Shown piece after piece: positions 63,161 through 64,000 of a stretch of DNA of 64,000 bases. The DNA comes from Gemmatimonadota bacterium. Lineage in GTDB: Bacteria > Gemmatimonadota > Gemmatimonadetes > Gemmatimonadales > Gemmatimonadaceae. The notes under the pieces were generated by a model. That model saw nothing but the letters and a program-made list of their open reading frames with translations, was not told the origin of the DNA and did not search any database. The DNA is taken from assembly GCA_031127095.1 (NCBI GenBank), contig JARIEX010000001.1:1-64000 (forward strand), given 5' to 3'. Position 1 is the first letter of the stretch. Each line of letters begins with the position of its first letter. Made by a program: the position numbers and the translations under genes.

Positions 63161-64000
63161 TCACAGCCGCGTATCCACCTGCTCGCCGCGAATCGCAAAG
63201 ACGCGGGCCACGGCCTGGCCAATTTTGTTGTTCGGTGTGCTCGCGCCGGCCGTGATGCCGACCCGCAGCGTGCCCGCGCGCGGAATCCAGTCGGTGAGCG
63301 ACTCCTCGTGGTGATGCGGACCGATCGTGCGGAACCGCACGGCGTTCCCCTCGACGTCGATGTCGTCCGGGTCCGCGATGTGATACGTCGGCACCTGCTC
63401 CGCACACAGCGCGGCCAGCGAAATCGTGTTGCTGGAGTTGTAGCCGCCCACGACCACCATCAGGTCGAGCGGCTCGCGCAGCAATTCCACCACGGCATCC
63501 TGACGGTCCTGCGTGGCGCTGCAGATCGTGTCGAACGTGCGGAAGTACTCCGAGCGGTGCGCCTCGCCGTACGCGTGCGCCATCGCCTCACCCACCGCCG
63601 CGCCGATTGCCAGCGACTCGCGCGCCAGCATGGTGGTCTGATTGGCCACGCCGATCCGGTCGAGGTGCACGTCGGGATCGAAATGGTCCGACGCCGCCCG
63701 CGCGAACTTGTCCAGAAACGCCACGCGGGTGAGCGCAGGACGGATGGTCGGACGGCCCGCCCGGTGTGTGATGTAGTCCATCACGAGATCGGCTTCGTCC
63801 ATGTCACGCACCACGATGTACTGACCGCCGGGGTACTTCTCCACCTGCGACGCCGTCGCACGCGTTTCCTCGTGGTAGTACTTGCCGTGAATCAGCGACG
63901 TGAATCCGTCACGGGCATACACCTCCACCCGCTTCCACACGTTCAGCACCGAGCCGCAGGTCGTGTCCACCACCACGCACCCCAACTCGCGCAGCGTCTG
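63161..64000 (-). CDS. ispH: 4-hydroxy-3-methylbut-2-enyl diphosphate reductase (5' end cut)
   Basis: Open frame through the window edge; 279 residues are present and the N-terminus is missing. IspH iron-sulfur cysteines are visible in DTTCGSV and TICSATQDRQDA, and the substrate-binding part VVGGYNSSNT and AGASTPNNKI are conserved. It makes IPP and DMAPP in the MEP pathway. The stop is 7 nt before the SDR start. Confidence 0.93.
   Translation of the reverse strand, partial: QTLRELGCVVVDTTCGSVLNVWKRVEVYARDGFTSLIHGKYYHEETRATASQVEKYPGGQYIVVRDMDEADLVMDYITHRAGRPTIRPALTRVAFLDKFARAASDHFDPDVHLDRIGVANQTTMLARESLAIGAAVGEAMAHAYGEAHRSEYFRTFDTICSATQDRQDAVVELLREPLDLMVVVGGYNSSNTISLAALCAEQVPTYHIADPDDIDVEGNAVRFRTIGPHHHEESLTDWIPRAGTLRVGITAGASTPNNKIGQAVARVFAIRGEQVDTRL

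Noticed and set aside
1-64000. tRNA, rRNA, CRISPR arrays, insertion sequences, phage integrases
   Set aside because: I looked for tRNA-like arms, evenly spaced repeats and transposase or integrase motifs and found none that I could support.

Overview
The window is about 64 kb of GC-rich bacterial chromosome, densely coding, with no rRNA, tRNA, CRISPR array, phage or insertion-sequence genes that I could recognise. The gene set looks like a Gemmatimonadota genome (Gemmatimonas-like). It has an ImuA-ImuB-DnaE2 mutasome, many secreted S9/PHP/DUF4249/DUF5916/TonB proteins, a FecI-FecR-TonB module, FG-GAP and beta-propeller proteins, and heptad-type junk repeats between genes. No taxonomic marker is present, so this is an inference.

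Layout. 1-4.2 kb: housekeeping genes (NUDIX hydrolase cut by the window edge, rhodanese, LD-carboxypeptidase, family 2 glycosyltransferase, D-amino-acid aminotransferase). 4.2-5.4 kb: ChrA transporter. 5.5-11.3 kb: a two-gene DNA methyltransferase plus SF2 helicase module that looks like a defence system, followed by a HAD phosphatase and a VapBC toxin-antitoxin pair. 12.7-20.1 kb: pterin dehydratase and the mutasome imuA, imuB, dnaE2, with a photoactive-yellow-protein-like PAS gene embedded between imuB and dnaE2. Both imuA and dnaE2 carry the same 11-bp-period direct repeat TTCGGT-N5-TTCGGT immediately upstream, a candidate SOS box. 20.1-25.5 kb: a tightly coupled three-gene operon of exported repeat proteins. 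25.6-26.5 kb: glycosyltransferase wreckage. 26.5-29.9 kb: TonB receptor plus DUF4249 lipoprotein. 29.9-36.4 kb: flippase, exported phosphoesterase, PHP protein, large S9 peptidase. 36.5-43.9 kb: Cys-rich YkgJ-like protein, cold-shock protein with a long leader, esterase, small proteins, HerA-like ATPase, DUF547. 43.9-50.7 kb: DUF4412 protein, exported PLP enzyme, STN-TonB receptor, FecR and a divergent ECF sigma factor. 50.8-56.3 kb: lipoprotein, AbrB-Doc toxin-antitoxin pair with a clear double-palindrome operator, MsrB, acyltransferase, DUF5916 protein. 56.4-63.2 kb: fatty-acid oxidation (FadN/FadA type on +; APH-like kinase, ACAD10/11-like dehydrogenase and SDR on -), ending in a partial ispH.

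The most interesting items are: the shared direct-repeat element upstream of the two mutasome transcription units; dispersed intergenic-type repeats that have become part of the imuB coding sequence; the PYP-like protein with Tyr, Glu and Cys chromophore residues conserved inside the mutasome locus; and the methyltransferase-helicase pair, which I cannot match to a named defence system.
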